Source of the DNA: Tannerellaceae bacterium
Lineage (GTDB): Bacteria > Bacteroidota > Bacteroidia > Bacteroidales > Tannerellaceae
Length of the DNA: 8,411 bases
Direction: 5' to 3'
Assembly (NCBI GenBank): GCA_020860805.1
Contig: JAJBTP010000345.1
Location: 1-8,411, forward strand
The notes beneath the pieces were generated by a model. The model had not been told where the DNA came from and ran no database searches. It saw only the letters and a program-made list of their open reading frames with translations. Each line of letters opens with the position of its first letter. Positions within the stretch are counted from its first letter, which is position 1. Both the position numbers and the translations under genes were made by a program. This document shows, piece by piece, positions 7,129-8,411 of this stretch.

Positions 7129-8307
7129 TTAATAAAGGAATCCGAACAACCAAAGTGGTATCAGATTTCCTTCGCCCATTTCTGCTTTATCTACAGCATA
7201 TAAGATTTCCGGATTATTCCTTATCCGGAGGGATTCTTCAATTTTAAAGTTATATTTGTTATTCACCATAAAATGAGCGTTTTTCATGCCTACATTCAAT
7301 TTATGATCTTTATGTAACATATTATAAAAGAACGTTTCTCTGACGGATTGTGCATTTACTGTCTCCGGACGTATGGGATACATCAGGTTAGTATTGTGCA
7401 TATATACTTTAGCCGGTTTCTTTGGAAAGGTTTCTCCTTCCGTATAAAGCATATTGGTTAGTCTGGCATCCGTCAGATACTTGATATAATTCATCGCAGT
7501 AGCCCGGCTCGTCTCAATATCTTTACTTAGCTGGCTTACGTTCGGGGCACTGGGTGCACTTGTTGCCAACAAATATAGCAATTTACGCATTTTAGGCAGA
7601 TAACTTTGCTCTATTTGTTTAATATATAGTACATCAACCTCCAACGTCATATTCATCGTTTTCAGCAAATTCTCTGAGAAGTTTCTCTTTTCAAGGAAAA
7701 ACGGATAATACCCATGATGCAGATAATCCTGAAAATAAGCCATGGGTTTCACCTGCGAACAAATAGAATTTGCTATAATCTGATGGTCTGCCAGAATCTC
7801 TTCCAGCGAATATACCGGAAAAGAAGTACCTGCCATCAGGTTCAGGAATTCCCGGAAAGAAAATCCCCGGAGGTTATAAGAGACTACTTTACCCGATAAA
7901 TCCGGGTTTTCTTCTTTCAGACGCATCACCGAAGAACCGGAGAAAACAATACGAATATCCGGATAGTTATCATAACAATAACGTAATTCTTTAGACCAAT
8001 CCGGATATTTAAATACCTGATCTATCAGTAGTACTTTACCTCCTTTTGCTCTGAACTCTGCAACAAAATCGATGATGGTCCGTTCGGTAAAACAAAAGTG
8101 ATTCAGATTAATGTAAAGACATTCACGGTTATCCTTTCCATAAAACTCTTTTGCGTATTCCAGCAGAAAAGTAGTCTTGCCGACTCCGCGGGATCCTTTT
8201 ATACCTATTAACCGGTCACTCCAATCAATTTCATCCATTAACAGCCTTCTCACCGGAGATTCCGTATGTTCAAGCAAATAGTTATGTGTTCTATAAAATG
8301 TATCCAC
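7129..8307 (-). CDS. AAA_14-type ATPase with DUF4143-like C-terminus, variant motifs
   Basis: This is a 392-residue protein of the AAA_14/DUF4143-like group that is very common in Bacteroidales; its biological role is not established. The Walker A motif is GSRGVGKTT at 38-46. The Walker B strand is KVLLIDQ (91-97), followed by KYPDW (100-104) and the sensor-type strand RIVFSGSS (119-126). NLRGFSFREFLNL (145-157) is the family's GxSFRE segment. Residues about 255-290 look like a winged helix (VSQLSKDI, SRATAMNYI). The C-terminus holds VYMHNTNLMY (301-310), RETFFYNML (323-331) and the typical ending IPLWLFGFLY. There is no signal peptide or membrane helix. Departures from the form I know for the family are DQ for DE in Walker B, LSGK for LSRR after the sensor strand, and FKIEESLR where a nuclease-like FExGGKxK is usual. 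The start is GTG at 8305-8307, chosen because an in-frame TAA lies at 8323-8325 and no ATG intervenes; the next methionine is residue 24, just before Walker A. Confidence 0.85.
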   Translation of the reverse strand: MDTFYRTHNYLLEHTESPVRRLLMDEIDWSDRLIGIKGSRGVGKTTFLLEYAKEFYGKDNRECLYINLNHFCFTERTIIDFVAEFRAKGGKVLLIDQVFKYPDWSKELRYCYDNYPDIRIVFSGSSVMRLKEENPDLSGKVVSYNLRGFSFREFLNLMAGTSFPVYSLEEILADHQIIANSICSQVKPMAYFQDYLHHGYYPFFLEKRNFSENLLKTMNMTLEVDVLYIKQIEQSYLPKMRKLLYLLATSAPSAPNVSQLSKDIETSRATAMNYIKYLTDARLTNMLYTEGETFPKKPAKVYMHNTNLMYPIRPETVNAQSVRETFFYNMLHKDHKLNVGMKNAHFMVNNKYNFKIEESLRIRNNPEILYAVDKAEMGEGNLIPLWLFGFLY

Positions 8308-8329
8308 AATAGAATTAAAATATTATGTG

Positions 8330-8337
8330 CAAATGTA
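8330..8337 (-). promoter_or_regulatory. Bacteroidetes-type -7 promoter element for the ATPase gene
   Basis: The minus strand reads TACATTTG, an exact match to the TAnnTTTG -7 element used by the primary sigma factor of Bacteroidetes. It sits 22 bases before the GTG start, implying a very short leader of roughly 15-20 nt. No clear TTTG -33 box is seen 19-21 bases further upstream. The leader is AT-rich and has no Shine-Dalgarno, which fits this phylum. Confidence 0.6.
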
Positions 8338-8411
8338 ATAAATTAATCCTGAATTGTAATACGGAGATAGCAATTTTTGCAGCTTTTTTGTTAGTCTGAA
8401 ATAGCATTTTG
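8338..8411. other. Right-edge intergenic sequence
   Basis: This is AT-rich upstream sequence of the ATPase gene, cut by the window end. The only structure seen is a small GCAA-TTT-TTGC hairpin on the plus strand (about 8370-8380), followed by AGC and six T. It could be a weak plus-oriented terminator but is too short to call. Confidence 0.3.

Noticed and set aside
8370..8400. Small hairpin plus T-run near the right edge as a terminator
   Set aside because: The stem is only four base pairs and no plus-strand gene ends near it in the window.

Overview
The window looks like chromosomal DNA of a Bacteroidales bacterium (Bacteroides/Parabacteroides type). The evidence is a one-protein hybrid two-component system (HTCS: periplasmic propeller + kinase + receiver + AraC output), a single-chain pyruvate:ferredoxin oxidoreductase, a Bacteroidales-style AAA_14/DUF4143-like ATPase, a TAnnTTTG-type -7 promoter element, and start codons without clear Shine-Dalgarno sequences. 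No tRNA, rRNA, CRISPR array or insertion sequence was seen.

Layout. Positions 1-3371 (+ strand) hold an HTCS gene that enters from the left edge. Its 5' half is broken: the propeller coding sequence runs in frame 2 (about 2-40), frame 1 (about 43-700), frame 2 (701-733) and frame 3 (735 to the stop at 3371). That needs three separate frameshifts in about 0.7 kb. From 735 onward the frame is open without interruption, and an internal ATG at 1158 opens a 737-codon frame carrying the last propeller blade(s), Y_Y_Y domain, membrane helix, kinase, receiver and AraC domain. A strong hairpin at 3387-3420 lies between the two convergent genes and should terminate both. Positions 3439-6987 (- strand) encode an intact 1182-residue pyruvate:ferredoxin/flavodoxin oxidoreductase (nifJ/por). 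Positions 6988-7128 are a 141-bp intergenic region full of short inverted and direct repeats. Positions 7129-8307 (- strand) encode a 392-residue AAA_14-type ATPase with departures from the usual motifs, preceded by a good -7 promoter element at 8330-8337. The last 100 bases hold that promoter and nothing else recognised.

How they relate. The three genes are not an obvious functional unit. nifJ is central anaerobic carbon metabolism. The HTCS would normally control a polysaccharide-utilisation locus, which if present lies left of the window. The ATPase is of a widespread, poorly characterised family. The most notable points are the clustered decay of the HTCS sensor half beside an undamaged signalling half, the ATPase whose Walker B Glu and nuclease-like C-terminal motif are both altered, and the repeat-built leader between the ATPase and nifJ. 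I see no convincing new multi-gene system.
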